Of a DNA stretch of 64,000 bases, positions 55,589 through 64,000 are shown in pieces. The number at the start of each line of letters is the position of its first letter. Positions within the stretch are counted from its first letter, which is position 1. A program made the position numbers and the translations under genes. The notes below the pieces were generated by a model that saw nothing but the letters and a program-made list of their open reading frames with translations, was not told the origin of the DNA and did no database searches. The DNA comes from an uncultured Burkholderiaceae bacterium (lineage in GTDB: Bacteria > Pseudomonadota > Gammaproteobacteria > Burkholderiales > Burkholderiaceae_B): the NCBI GenBank assembly GCA_934525625.1, contig CAKSZL010000003.1, positions 1 to 64,000 of the forward strand. The letters run 5' to 3'.

Positions 55589-56359
55589 TCAAACCGTCGC
55601 CTTGGCAAACAGCTTGAAGAAATTCTCCGTCGTGCGTTCGGCCAGCTCCTCCACCGTCACGCCTTTCAGGTCGGCAATGTATTGAGCAGTGTACGGCACC
55701 AGCGAAGGGTCGTTCTGCTTGCCCCGGTACGGCACCGGCGCCAGAAACGGCGCATCGGTTTCGATCAGCAGGCGCTCCAGCGGCATGCGCTGGGCCACGT
55801 CGTGCACGATTTTGGCGTTCTTGAAGGTCACGATACCCGACAGCGAGATGTAGAAATTCATCTCCATGGCGGCCTGGGCGACCTCCCAGTTCTCGGTAAA
55901 GCAGTGCATGACGCCGCCGCATTCGTGGGCGCCCTCTTCGCGCATGATGCGCAAGGTGTCTTCGCTGGCCGCCCGCGTATGAATGATGAGCGGCAGCCCC
56001 GCCTGGCGCGCGGCGCGGATATGCACGCGAAAGCGTTCGCGCTGCCATTCCAGGGGCTCTTCCAGCCGGTAGTAATCCAGCCCCGTCTCGCCGATGGCGA
56101 TCACCTTGGGGTGGGCGGCGCGTTCCACCAGGCCTTCCACGGTGGGCTCGGGCGTATCTTCGTAGTCGGGGTGCACGCCCACCGAAGCGAACAGATGCGG
56201 CTGGGTTTCGACCAAGCGCAGCAGATTCGGCCAGGCGTCCAGGTTGACGCTGACGACCAGGGCGTGGGTGACGCGCCGGGTTTGCATGCGCTCCAGAATG
56301 TCCGGCAGCTGGGCGGCCAGGTCGGGAAAATCAAGGTGGCAATGGGAATCGACGAACAT
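55589..56359 (-). CDS. tatD: TatD family metal-dependent DNase
   Basis: TIM-barrel metal hydrolase of the TatD/YcfH group, with 3'-5' exonuclease activity in studied members. Metal ligands sit in DSHCHLDF (residues 4-11), GETGLDYY, LPLIIHTR, VMHCFTE and IETDAPFLAP. 256 residues. It follows holB on the minus strand by 51 bp; tatD-holB-tmk-mltG is the familiar order. Confidence 0.93.
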   Translation of the reverse strand: MFVDSHCHLDFPDLAAQLPDILERMQTRRVTHALVVSVNLDAWPNLLRLVETQPHLFASVGVHPDYEDTPEPTVEGLVERAAHPKVIAIGETGLDYYRLEEPLEWQRERFRVHIRAARQAGLPLIIHTRAASEDTLRIMREEGAHECGGVMHCFTENWEVAQAAMEMNFYISLSGIVTFKNAKIVHDVAQRMPLERLLIETDAPFLAPVPYRGKQNDPSLVPYTAQYIADLKGVTVEELAERTTENFFKLFAKATV

Positions 56360-56410
56360 AGGCTTTTAGAGATGTATTCGGTTGTGGTGCGGCTTGCCTG
56401 GGCACGGGTT

Positions 56411-57472
56411 TCAGGCCGCGGCTACGCCCCGGCAAGCCTGGCCCAGCTTGTACAGCACTTTGTAGGCGAACAGCCGGGCGTTCAAGGGGTGGCCGGCCAG
56501 GCGGTTCTGGCCGTTCAGCCATTTTGCCGCATCGGCGGCCAGGCGCGCATCGCTGCGGCCGGCCAGCGCCCGGGTAAGGTCGGCCAGCATCGGAAAATAG
56601 CGGGCCGGCAGGCCCACCGTGGCCAATTGCAGATCGACGGCAAAGCGTTGAAGCGTGTCCAGCCACACCTGGGGGGGCTGGGCTTCCAGCAACTGCGCCA
56701 ACTGCATGAAATCGGGTTCGGCTTCGGCATTGACGGCCATGGCCCACTGGCGCAGCCAGGCCGGGCAAACGTCGCTGGATTCGCGTGAAAACGCCAGTGC
56801 ATGCATGGGCGCCCCGCCACGCGCGTCCAGCCAGGCCTCGGCCTGTTCGACTTGCTGCGCATGCAGCCATTCCAGCGCCAAGTCGCGCTCGGGCACCGGC
56901 AGCGGCAAGCGGCGGCAGCGCGACACCAGGGTGGGCAGCAGGCGGTCTGGCGCATCGGCCACAATGAGGAACAGCGTGTGCTCGGGGGGCTCTTCCAAAA
57001 CCTTCAGCAAGGCGTTGGCGGAAATCATATTGAGCGCTTCGGCCGGATACAGCACGGCCACGCGCCATCCGCCCCGGTGGGTGGCGGTGTTGAACCAATC
57101 GTGCAGCGCGCGCAACTGCTCGATGCGTATGTCCTTGGAGACGGTTTTGCGTGCGCCCGTGCCGCTATCCTGCGTGTCGTCGCCGGCGCTCTCGCCTTCC
57201 TGCTGGGCCACGGCGTCGGGGCGTATCAGGCGCAGGTCGGGGTGGCTGCCCTTGGCCACCCAATGGCAGGCCGCGCAGGTGCCGCAAGCCATGCCGGCCT
57301 GGGGCGATTCGCACAGCAGGCTGGCGGCGGCGGCCTTGGCGAAATCGCGCTTGCCTATGCCGGCCATGCCGTGTATCAGCCAGGCGTGGGAAAAGCGCTC
57401 GCGCTCGCCCAGCCAGGTTTGGGCGATGCTTTGCTGCCAGGGCAAAAAGACGGGCAGGCCGGACACGCTCAT
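56411..57472 (-). CDS. holB: DNA polymerase III subunit delta'
   Basis: Clamp-loader subunit. HAWLIHGMAGIGKRDFA gives the degenerate P-loop, CGTCAACHWVAKGSHPD the zinc module together with an earlier Cys, and NALLKVLEEPPEHTLFLIVAD plus LVSRCRRL the SRC motif region. 353 residues from ATG 57472; the upstream frame is not conserved. It contains a Ser/Gly/Asp insert (about 88-105) between zinc module and the IRIEQLRALHDW helix. Starts 67 bp after tmk. Confidence 0.92.
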   Translation of the reverse strand: MSVSGLPVFLPWQQSIAQTWLGERERFSHAWLIHGMAGIGKRDFAKAAAASLLCESPQAGMACGTCAACHWVAKGSHPDLRLIRPDAVAQQEGESAGDDTQDSGTGARKTVSKDIRIEQLRALHDWFNTATHRGGWRVAVLYPAEALNMISANALLKVLEEPPEHTLFLIVADAPDRLLPTLVSRCRRLPLPVPERDLALEWLHAQQVEQAEAWLDARGGAPMHALAFSRESSDVCPAWLRQWAMAVNAEAEPDFMQLAQLLEAQPPQVWLDTLQRFAVDLQLATVGLPARYFPMLADLTRALAGRSDARLAADAAKWLNGQNRLAGHPLNARLFAYKVLYKLGQACRGVAAA

Positions 57473-57539
57473 GCCGACCCCTTGGCCCCGCGGGCCGTTC
57501 CCCGGAAGAGGAACGCAGGCTGTTGGAGCAATCCGGCGC

Positions 57540-58202
57540 TCATGCTTTTCCTCCCGTCCGGCGCTGGCGCCACTGGGCGACAAGCTCGTCGGCCTGGGCC
57601 AGCAGCTCGCGGCGCACCGCGTCTATGGGCCGCGTGGCGTCGAGTATGCGCATGCGGCCAGGGTCGAGCCGCGCGCGTTCGTGGTAGGCGCGCCGCGTGC
57701 GCTCGAAGAAATCCGATTGTTCGCGCTCGAAGCGATCCAGCGTGCGGCTGCGGGCCAAGCGCTCGCGCGCGACTTCCAGCGGCACGTCGAACAGCCAGGT
57801 GCGGTCGGGCTGCAATGTAGGATGCACCCATTGCTCCAGCTCGGCCACGCGCGTGCCGCCCAATTGCCGGCCGCCGCCCTGATAGGCGTACGTGGCGTCG
57901 GTGAAGCGGTCGCAGACCACCCATTGCCCGGCCCGCAGCGCCGGATCGATCAGGCCGCGCAGGTGTTCGCAGCGCGCCGCGAACATCAGCAGGGTCTCGG
58001 TTTCCAGGTGCATGGGCTCGGCCAGCAGCAGCTCGCGCAATTTTTCGCCCAGCGGCGTGCCGCCGGGCTCGCGGGTGCAGACGACCTCCAACCCTTGCAC
58101 GCGCAAATGGTCGACCAGGCCCTGGACGTGCGTACTCTTGCCCGCGCCGTCCAGGCCTTCCATGGTGATGAAGCATCCGCGCATGGCTTGGTCGGCTGGC
58201 AT
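57540..58202 (-). CDS. tmk: thymidylate kinase
   Basis: dTMP to dTDP. P-loop [10 protein letters not shown] (about residues 15-24), the substrate DRF motif in [18 protein letters not shown], and the lid segment [28 protein letters not shown] is also diagnostic. 220 residues. Its ATG overlaps the mltG stop (TAATG), indicating coupled translation. Confidence 0.95.
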   Translation of the reverse strand: MPADQAMRGCFITMEGLDGAGKSTHVQGLVDHLRVQGLEVVCTREPGGTPLGEKLRELLLAEPMHLETETLLMFAARCEHLRGLIDPALRAGQWVVCDRFTDATYAYQGGGRQLGGTRVAELEQWVHPTLQPDRTWLFDVPLEVARERLARSRTLDRFEREQSDFFERTRRAYHERARLDPGRMRILDATRPIDAVRRELLAQADELVAQWRQRRTGGKA

Positions 58203-59215
58203 TATTGGCCCCTGTTCAGAATGTAGCGCGCCACCGCACGGTTATGGGCTTGCAAGGTCTCGGAGAACTCGCTGGTGCCGTCGCCGCGCGAGACGAAATA
58301 CAAATAGCTGTGCGGCTCGGGCTTGAGCGCGGCCAGCAAGGCCGCCTTGCCGCTGCTGGCGATGGGCGTGGGCGGCAGGCCGGCGCGGGTATAGGTGTTC
58401 CAGGGGGTATCGGTGGTGAGGTCGCGCTTGCGTATGCGGCCCTGGTAGGCCTCGCCCATGCCATAGATGACGGTGGGATCGGTTTGCAGCAGCATGCCGC
58501 GCTTGAGACGGTTGATGAAGACGCCGGCCACGCGGTCGCGGTCCAACTCGTGGCCGGTTTCCTTTTCGATGATGGAGGCCAGGATCAGGGCTTCGTACGG
58601 CGTTTTCAGCGGCAGGCCGGGTTCGCGTTCCTCCCACATGGCTTCCAGCAGGGTTTGCTGGGCATGGTGGGCGCGGCGCAGAATGTCGAAATCGGTGGTG
58701 CCGGGCGCGAAAACGTAGGTGTCGGGGTAGAACCAGCCTTCCAGGCTGTCTTCGGCAATGCCCAGGCGCTTGCGCAATTCGTCGTCATCGACGCCGTCCA
58801 GGGTCTGGCGCACGTCGGGGTGGGCGCGCAAGGTGTCGCGTATGCGCCGGTACGTCCAGCCTTCCACGAAAGTCAGGCGGCGCTGGGTGACGTCGCCGCT
58901 GGCCATGCGTTCCAGCAGGCGCCACAGCGTGTCGCCTTGCACGGCCTCGTAGCCGCCCGCCTTGAGCAGCACGTCTTGCTTGGTCAGGCGCGCCAGATAA
59001 ACGAAGGCGTCTTCGTTCAGCGCTATGCCCGCCTCGCGCATGACGCGCGCCGTCTGGCGCGGCGAAGTGCCCGGTTCTATCAGATAGTCGATGCGTTCGG
59101 CCTGCATGGTTACCGGCTGCTGCGTCACCCAATACCAGGCGCCGCCGGAAACGGCCACGGCCAATACGATCAGAACAAGCAGGCTGCGCAGGACGAAAGA
59201 CAGGAATTTTTTCAT
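58202..59215 (-). CDS. mltG: endolytic murein transglycosylase MltG
   Basis: Inner-membrane enzyme that cuts nascent glycan strands. A single N-terminal transmembrane helix (about 6-27) is followed by a LysM-like part and the YceG domain; the catalytic Glu lies in [11 protein letters not shown], with [20 protein letters not shown] and [17 protein letters not shown] also typical. 337 residues from ATG 59215. First gene of mltG-tmk-holB-tatD. Confidence 0.94.
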   Translation of the reverse strand: MKKFLSFVLRSLLVLIVLAVAVSGGAWYWVTQQPVTMQAERIDYLIEPGTSPRQTARVMREAGIALNEDAFVYLARLTKQDVLLKAGGYEAVQGDTLWRLLERMASGDVTQRRLTFVEGWTYRRIRDTLRAHPDVRQTLDGVDDDELRKRLGIAEDSLEGWFYPDTYVFAPGTTDFDILRRAHHAQQTLLEAMWEEREPGLPLKTPYEALILASIIEKETGHELDRDRVAGVFINRLKRGMLLQTDPTVIYGMGEAYQGRIRKRDLTTDTPWNTYTRAGLPPTPIASSGKAALLAALKPEPHSYLYFVSRGDGTSEFSETLQAHNRAVARYILNRGQ

Positions 59216-59417
59216 GTGAAGCGAAAATGCGGGATGGCCGACAGTGTAGCGCAGGCCCTCCCACAAGGCGCGCCGCTACCGGTATCATTGACGGTATTAA
59301 TTGTAGTCTTCGAAACGCCTTTCCAAGGGGCGTAGGCCGTGGCAAACATCGGCTGCAATCGACGTTTGCCGCTGCCCGCGCCCCGGGGCGGTTTCGGTAC
59401 GTTTCAGGCATGCGACC

Positions 59418-60347
59418 ATGATGTTCACCCCTCCTCTGCACACCCGTCTGGACGAACTCGCCGTCATCGAGTTCGCCGGGCCCGACGCCGTCTCCTTTCT
59501 GCATGGCCAGATCACCCAGGACGTCTCCGGCCTTCCGCAAGGCCAGGCCCGCCCCGCCGGCTACTGCACGGCCAAAGGCCGCCTGCTGGCCACCATGGTG
59601 TTCTGGCGCTCCGGCGCCGAGAACGTGCGCGCCCTGGTGCGCGCCGACTTGGCCGACGTCCTGGCAAAACGCCTGGGCATGTTCGTACTGCGCGCCAAGG
59701 TAAGCGTGCGGCGTCTCGACTCGGCGGTATGGGGCGTGGGCTTGCCGGCTGGCGAAGCCCACGAGGCCGGCGACTGGGCCGTGCGCCAAGCCGAAGACGG
59801 CGACTGGGTGCACGCTCCGTCCGCGCCCGGCGCCGAGATCCGGCGCTGCTGGTACGTGGCCCAGGCCGGCCACACGCCGCCGGGCATGCAAACCTCGGGC
59901 TGGGCGCAAGCCTGGCGCGCTCAAGATATCCAGGCCGGCCTGCCTTGGGTGCAAGCCGCCACGCAAGAGCTTTTCATTCCCCAAACCCTCAATCTGGATC
60001 TGATAGACGGCGTCAGCTTCACCAAAGGCTGCTATCCCGGCCAGGAAGTCGTGGCCCGCAGCCATTATCGCGGCACGATCAAGCGGCGCATGTCGGCGGG
60101 AAGTTGCCCCGCAGCTCTCGGGCCCGGCGCCGACGCCGCCTTCGCTCCCGGCACCGACATCTACGACGCCGCCAAGCCCGACGCCCCCTGGGGCCGCGTG
60201 GTCAACTCGCAAATCTTCGATGGCCGCGCCTGGCTGCTGTTCGAGGCCCAACTGGCCGACCTGAACCAGGCCGAACTGCGCCTGGGCAGCCCGCAAGGGC
60301 CAGTCATAGAACTGGCGCAGTTGCCTTATTTCATCATGGGCGATTGA
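59418..60347 (+). CDS. ygfZ: YgfZ folate-binding iron-sulfur protein
   Basis: Folate-dependent helper in Fe-S cluster enzyme maintenance, related to GcvT. The signature KGCYPGQEVVARSHYRG with its Cys is intact, and the N-terminal FAGPDAVSFLHGQITQDVSGL and GYCTAKGRLLATM are typical. 309 residues. Divergent from mltG; converges on an enoyl-CoA hydratase family gene across a foldback element. Confidence 0.93.
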   Translation: MMFTPPLHTRLDELAVIEFAGPDAVSFLHGQITQDVSGLPQGQARPAGYCTAKGRLLATMVFWRSGAENVRALVRADLADVLAKRLGMFVLRAKVSVRRLDSAVWGVGLPAGEAHEAGDWAVRQAEDGDWVHAPSAPGAEIRRCWYVAQAGHTPPGMQTSGWAQAWRAQDIQAGLPWVQAATQELFIPQTLNLDLIDGVSFTKGCYPGQEVVARSHYRGTIKRRMSAGSCPAALGPGADAAFAPGTDIYDAAKPDAPWGRVVNSQIFDGRAWLLFEAQLADLNQAELRLGSPQGPVIELAQLPYFIMGD

Positions 60348-60471
60348 GCCGGAAGGCACGCGTCCGTCATAGGCTGGCGCCGCACGAGAGATAAGAGCGT
60401 TAAGCAAGCCGAAATGCGCTGGCTGGAGTATTTTTGGTTTCAGTGCTTGCGAACTTGCTCAACGCTGAGGG

Positions 60472-60673
60472 CGAGAGCCGGTGCAGGCTGTGCCGTGCGT
60501 TCAGCGTACGCCGAATTTTTCTGATGAGGACGGGGGATGTCGGCGCCAGCCTGTCTGAATCCCGAGCCGCGTAGCGGCGAGGTTGAGTTCTGCCGCCGCC
60601 CGGCCTCATCAGAAAAATTCGGGCAGCCCGAAGGGCCGGACGATGCGCACGGCACAGCCTGCACCGGTTCTCG
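60472..60673. repeat. nested foldback element, copy 3 (degenerate core)
   Basis: Two nested inverted repeats: outer arms 60472-60499 / 60646-60673 (28 bp, one G-T pair) and inner arms 60511-60529 / 60604-60622 (19 bp, perfect). The 74-bp inner core contains CGCGTAGCGGCGAGGTTGAG and then GTTCT and CGCCGCCCG, the same order of blocks as CGCGTAGCG, GAGG, GAGTTCT and CGCCGCCCG in copies 1 and 2. Arms are unrelated to those of the other copies. It lies in the 431-bp gap between convergent genes; the rest of the gap holds no gene. Confidence 0.8.
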
Positions 60674-60778
60674 ACCGGCTCAAGAACACCAACCGGGGCC
60701 TATCAAACCTGTCAGCGCTTAAACCGAAAATGCACCCGCCTGTTTTGCGCGAACGCATAAGCCGAAAACATGCTGACC

Positions 60779-61921
60779 TTAATAAGACGTCACTTCGCGC
60801 AAATCGGCCAGCGGGTGCTCTTCGGTGTCGGGCCAGGCGGGCTGGAACATCTGTCGCGCCCAGTCGGCGCTGGCGCGCGCGATGCTGTGCGGCTGCCAGC
60901 GCGGCTTGCCGTCTTTATCGACCAGTAAGGCGCGCACGCCCTCTTTGAAGTCGCCCATGCCCATGCATTGCAGGGCCACGGTGTATTCCATCTGGAATAC
61001 GCGGGCCAGCGACAGCCCCTTGGCGGCGCGCTGCAGCGTAAAGGCTAGGCGCGCCGAGCCGGGCGAGCCATGCACGAAGGTGTCGCCCGCCTTGGAAAGA
61101 AAAGGGTCGGAATGCTTTTGCCACGAGGCGATGGTGGCGCAGATGGCGTCGAAATCCGGCCCGTCGCATTGCTCGCCCAGAAACGCGTGATGGCGCTGCA
61201 AGGGGCCGGGCTCCAGCGCCGCATGCTTGCTGCCGCGCAAAATTTGGTGCAGGCGCACGTCGTTTTCTTCGCGCACGTCGGTCCAGGAACTGCTTTGCAA
61301 GGCCTTGAGCAGCTCGGGCCAGGCTTGGGACGGCTGATAGTAGTCGGCCAGGCCCAGATAGCGGCAATCGGCCGCGCCCAGTTGCGAGCCAGTGAGCGCC
61401 AGAAACATGCCCAGCCCGGCGGGCAGGCGTTCCAGCATCCAGCTTCCGCCCACGTCGGGAAACATGCCTATCTTGATTTCGGGCATGGCGAAACGCGTGG
61501 TGTCGGTCACGATGCGATGGCTGGCGCCCAGCATCAGGCCCACGCCGCCGCCCATGACGATGCCGCTGGCCCAGCACAGCACGGGCTTGGAATAGGTATG
61601 GATGTGGTAGTCCAGCCGATATTCGACGGCGAAGAATTCGCGCGCGTAGGTGTTGTCCCAAGGGCGGCCGCTGATGTTCTGCTGCACCGAGCGGTACAGG
61701 CTGTGCAGGTCGCCGCCCGCACAGAAAGCCTTGCCGCCCGCGCCGCGCAGCACCACCAGCGCAATGTTGTCGTCGAACTCCCAGCGGCGCAGTTGATCCG
61801 TCAGCAAACGGCACATCTCCAGCGACAGGCCATTGAGCACCTTGGGGCGGTTCAGCGTCGCTACGGCGATTTTCTTGCGTGCGCGGGTAGCGATTTCTTC
61901 AAAGACGACGGAATCTTTCAT
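60779..61921 (-). CDS. enoyl-CoA hydratase/isomerase family protein (3-hydroxyisobutyryl-CoA hydrolase-like)
   Basis: Crotonase-fold enzyme. KAFCAGGDLHSLY forms the first oxyanion site and GIVMGGGVGLMLGASHRIVTD the second; MPEIKIGMFPDVGGSWMLERLPAGLGMFLALTG is the pattern of 3-hydroxyisobutyryl-CoA hydrolases, whose catalytic Glu and Asp are in PEIKIG and PDVG. At 380 residues it is longer than hydratases, agreeing with the hydrolase group used in valine breakdown. It is flanked on both sides by foldback elements. Exact substrate is inference. Confidence 0.86.
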   Translation of the reverse strand: MKDSVVFEEIATRARKKIAVATLNRPKVLNGLSLEMCRLLTDQLRRWEFDDNIALVVLRGAGGKAFCAGGDLHSLYRSVQQNISGRPWDNTYAREFFAVEYRLDYHIHTYSKPVLCWASGIVMGGGVGLMLGASHRIVTDTTRFAMPEIKIGMFPDVGGSWMLERLPAGLGMFLALTGSQLGAADCRYLGLADYYQPSQAWPELLKALQSSSWTDVREENDVRLHQILRGSKHAALEPGPLQRHHAFLGEQCDGPDFDAICATIASWQKHSDPFLSKAGDTFVHGSPGSARLAFTLQRAAKGLSLARVFQMEYTVALQCMGMGDFKEGVRALLVDKDGKPRWQPHSIARASADWARQMFQPAWPDTEEHPLADLREVTSY

Positions 61922-61938
61922 GAGAACTAATCAGGGCC

Positions 61939-62208
61939 CAGGGCTTGTTGACACTAAAAGGTGCCTCGCACAGCCCAGGCATCGGGCCGCAGGCTAGGCG
62001 TGCAGGCCGCCGCGTGGTTGACCCACGCAAGGGCTGCGCAACGACGTATGCAGCCCGATGCCTGGGCTGCCCGAAGGGTGCGAACAGAGTCGCACGCCTG
62101 ACTGCGTTGCGAATGCTCGCCGTGGCGCCACCACGGCTGCGCTTCGCGCCTTGCCATTCATACAACTCTGTTCCCATGCGAGGCTCCTTTTAGTGTCAAC
62201 AGGCCCTG
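61939..62208. repeat. nested foldback element, copy 4 (no clear core match)
   Basis: Outer arms 61939-61970 / 62177-62208 (32 bp, two non-Watson-Crick positions, containing TTGACACTAAAAGG and its complement), an inner pair CAGCCCAGGCATCGGGC / complement (61971-61987, 62053-62069, perfect 17 bp), and a third pair of nine bases (62082-62090 / 62165-62173). The right outer arm overlaps the last codons and stop of rnfH, and the left arm ends 18 bp before the start of the hydratase family gene, so it lies inside a tandem gene pair. Confidence 0.8.
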
Positions 62209-62549
62209 GCACGCGTGGCGGAGCGGGAAGCGGCGGCTTGGCGCTGGGCCATCTTATGCGCCGCGCGCCGGCGGCGGGATTCTTTGGGGTCGAAACGCAA
62301 GGGGCGGTAGAGCTCGACGCGGTCGCCGTCGGACAAGGTTTCGTCGACCTGCACACGGCGCCCGTAAATGCCCACGGCCAGCGCCGGCCCTGCCAATTCG
62401 GGAAACGCCCGGAACACGCCGCTGTCTTGCAAAGCCTGCCGCACGGTGGCCCCCGGCGCCAGGCTCAGGCCTTGACACCACGCTTGGCCGGGCCAGGCGC
62501 ACACGACTTCGACGTGCAGACAGGGGGAAGCATTGCTTGCCGATGCCAT
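62196..62549 (-). CDS. rnfH: RnfH family ubiquitin-like protein
   Basis: Small beta-grasp protein of the RnfH (RatB) family; the role is unclear. CLHVEVVCAWPGQAWCQGLSL and GDRVELYRPLRFDPKESRRRRA are the family ends, with VGIYGRRV in between. 117 residues; the C-terminal tail is Arg/Ala-rich. Its last codons lie inside the right arm of foldback copy 4, so the tail sequence could be imposed by that element. Four bases separate it from ratA, the usual partner. Confidence 0.9.
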   Translation of the reverse strand: MASASNASPCLHVEVVCAWPGQAWCQGLSLAPGATVRQALQDSGVFRAFPELAGPALAVGIYGRRVQVDETLSDGDRVELYRPLRFDPKESRRRRAAHKMAQRQAAASRSATRARAC

Positions 62550-62553
62550 CGCA

Positions 62554-62988
62554 TCAGCCTCCGTAACACGCCTGGGCGCGCTGGGTGAAGGAATCGATGA
62601 AACTGCTGGCGATACGATTGAACACAGGACCCACCACCATCTCCAGGGCTCGGTTCGAAAAAGCGTATTCCATAGTGTATATGACTTTACAGGCGTCGGG
62701 CGCCAGGGCCTTGAACTCCCAGCGCCCGCGCAAATGCGAAAACGGGCCGTCCACCAGTTCGATGGTGATCAGGTCGGGATACTGGTGCTCGTTGCGCGTG
62801 GTGAAGGTCTGGCGTACGCCGGCCAGCGCGATGGTGACGGAGGCCTGCATGCCGTGTTCGTCGCGGCTGTGCACCTGGGCGCCGCCGCACCACGGCATGA
62901 ACTCGGGATATTTGTCTACGTCGGCCACCAGATCGAACATCTGCGCATTGCTGTACGGGACAAGAACGGAACGCTGTACGGTATGCAT
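62554..62988 (-). CDS. ratA: RatA family START-domain protein
   Basis: Coenzyme Q-binding START-domain protein, named ribosome association toxin in E. coli and Coq10-like elsewhere. MHTVQRSVLVPYSNAQMFDLVADVDKYPEFMPWC is the canonical start, followed by LVDGPFSHLRGRWEF and the closing helix FNRIASSFIDSFTQRAQ. 144 residues. Cotranscribed with rnfH, and divergent from smpB, the same three-gene order seen in many proteobacteria. Confidence 0.94.
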   Translation of the reverse strand: MHTVQRSVLVPYSNAQMFDLVADVDKYPEFMPWCGGAQVHSRDEHGMQASVTIALAGVRQTFTTRNEHQYPDLITIELVDGPFSHLRGRWEFKALAPDACKVIYTMEYAFSNRALEMVVGPVFNRIASSFIDSFTQRAQACYGG

Positions 62989-63052
62989 CGACTGCCATTA
63001 ATGGATAGAATGGAGCGATTTTACCCTTCTCGGCGCAAGCAGCACCCCAACC

Positions 63053-63520
63053 ATGAGCATCGTAGACAATCGCAGGGCCACTCACGACTACTTCATAGAA
63101 GACCGCTATGAAGCCGGCATCGTGCTCGAAGGATGGGAAGTCAAGGCCATACGCGCCGGGCACGTGCAAATTAAAGAAAGCTACATCATCGTGCGCGACG
63201 GCGCCATCTGGGTGGTGGGCATGCACATCAGCCCCCTGCCCACGGCCTCCACGCACGTGTCGCCCGACGCCACGCGCACACGCAAGCTACTGCTGCACAA
63301 AGAAGAAATCAGCAAGCTCATAGGCAAGGTCGAGCAACGCGGCTACACGCTGGTGCCGCTCAACCTGCACTATAAAAACGGCCGCATCAAAATGGATTTC
63401 GGCCTGGGGCGCGGCAAGAAACTGCACGACAAGCGCGACACCGCCCGCGACAAAGACTGGCAGCGCGAAAAAGAGCGCCTGCTCAAGCACGACACGCGTA
63501 ACAGCAAGGACAAAGAGTAA
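63053..63520 (+). CDS. smpB: SsrA-binding protein SmpB
   Basis: Binds tmRNA and helps rescue stalled ribosomes. [30 protein letters not shown] and [24 protein letters not shown] are diagnostic, as is the C-terminal basic tail [25 protein letters not shown]. 155 residues. The ssrA gene itself is not in the window. Promoter region is shared with divergent ratA. Confidence 0.97.
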   Translation: MSIVDNRRATHDYFIEDRYEAGIVLEGWEVKAIRAGHVQIKESYIIVRDGAIWVVGMHISPLPTASTHVSPDATRTRKLLLHKEEISKLIGKVEQRGYTLVPLNLHYKNGRIKMDFGLGRGKKLHDKRDTARDKDWQREKERLLKHDTRNSKDKE

Positions 63521-63619
63521 GTTCGGGGCCGCCGTATCGCGCGGGTTGCATGAACTGCGTAGGTTGGCCGCTTCGAGCCTGATCTGATACGCTTTATTTT
63601 TATCGCGTAAGGAAGCACT

Positions 63620-64000
63620 ATGCCTGTCCCCGCCCTCATTGACGCCGCCCGTCTTGCCGCCCTGCTGCGCGAAGGCCAGCGGAAAATCCTGGTGGCCGAC
63701 TGCCGCTATTCATTGACCGACCCCATGGCGGGCGCCCATGCCTATGCGCAGGGCCATATTCCGGGCGCCGTGCATGCGGATCTGGGCGGGCTCATGAGCG
63801 GGCCGCATTCGGCCTCGGGCGAAGGCGGGCGCCATCCCCTGCCCCACCCCGAAGCCTTTGCGCGCGGCATGGCCGGGCTGGGCGCCAGCGGCGACACGCT
63901 GATTGTGGCCTACGACGCCAGCGAGGCCGTATTCGCATCGCGCTTGTGGTGGCTGTTGCGCTGGATAGGCCACGACAAGGCATGCGTGCTGGACGGCGGC
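63620..64000 (+). CDS. rhodanese-type sulfurtransferase, 5' part (cut by window end)
   Basis: Open frame from ATG 63620, behind AAGGAAG, to the last base without a stop; 127 codons are visible. The sequence ILVADCRYSLTDPMAGAHAY, then QGHIPGAVHADLGGLMSG and GEGGRHPLPHPEAFARGM, is the N-terminal half of a two-domain thiosulfate/3-mercaptopyruvate sulfurtransferase (SseA type). The catalytic Cys would lie in the missing second domain. Confidence 0.88.
   Translation, partial: MPVPALIDAARLAALLREGQRKILVADCRYSLTDPMAGAHAYAQGHIPGAVHADLGGLMSGPHSASGEGGRHPLPHPEAFARGMAGLGASGDTLIVAYDASEAVFASRLWWLLRWIGHDKACVLDGG

Overview
The window looks like a chromosomal segment of a high-GC betaproteobacterium of the Alcaligenaceae type (Bordetella, Achromobacter and Pusillimonas relatives). 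Pointers are the rph-rdgB-hemW run beside a divergent yicC, recG-oxyR followed by dps, an fbpABC iron uptake operon, azurin, and a gentisate dioxygenase operon with a LysR regulator and an orphan periplasmic binding protein. I see no rRNA, tRNA, CRISPR array, phage gene or intact transposase. Most of the window is housekeeping and metabolic genes.

Layout. 0-9.4 kb: Ktr/Trk potassium channel, an ene-reductase, a lipoprotein, thioesterase-yqeY, a PBP7-type endopeptidase, and a thiolase-BetT operon. This part looks lower in GC and ends at a strong terminator. 9.4-15 kb: yicC, rph, rdgB, hemW, glnA. 15-20 kb: fbpCBA (minus strand) and ferredoxin-NADP reductase. 20-27 kb: hydrolase, ridA, recG, oxyR, dps, proC, GST. 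27-34 kb: SDR plus an erythrose-4-phosphate/GAP dehydrogenase homologue, fumC behind a good Fur box, NfeD and slipin, a secreted sugar dehydrogenase, universal stress protein and azurin. 34-43 kb: two orphan ABC binding proteins, cupin, cyclophilin-like protein, Tat-exported hydrolase, the gentisate operon, and the 3' remnant of a CoA transferase. 43-52 kb: RelE-type toxin-antitoxin, pirin, YeiH with its regulator, cueR with a frameshifted copper ATPase, PPK2, ArsC family protein. 52-59 kb: glutathione peroxidase, GST, lipoprotein, ankyrin protein, then tatD-holB-tmk-mltG. 59-64 kb: ygfZ, an enoyl-CoA hydratase family gene, rnfH-ratA, smpB, and a sulfurtransferase cut by the window end.

Themes. 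Oxidative and metal stress recur: OxyR/Dps, glutathione peroxidase, fbpABC, Fur-box fumC, CueR/CopA, azurin. The aromatic-acid module (LysR, fumarylpyruvate hydrolase, gentisate dioxygenase, binding protein) lacks a recognisable maleylpyruvate isomerase and transporter partners here.

The most unusual signal is a set of intergenic foldback elements. Two copies (15.0 and 20.1 kb, opposite orientation) share an almost identical core of about 165 bp, yet each is enclosed by long inverted repeats whose sequence is entirely different at each locus. A degenerate relative with two nested inverted repeats lies at 60.5 kb, and another nested foldback lies at 61.9-62.2 kb. Three of the four sit between convergent genes. 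They look like conserved-loop, variable-stem elements, which I cannot match to a known class.
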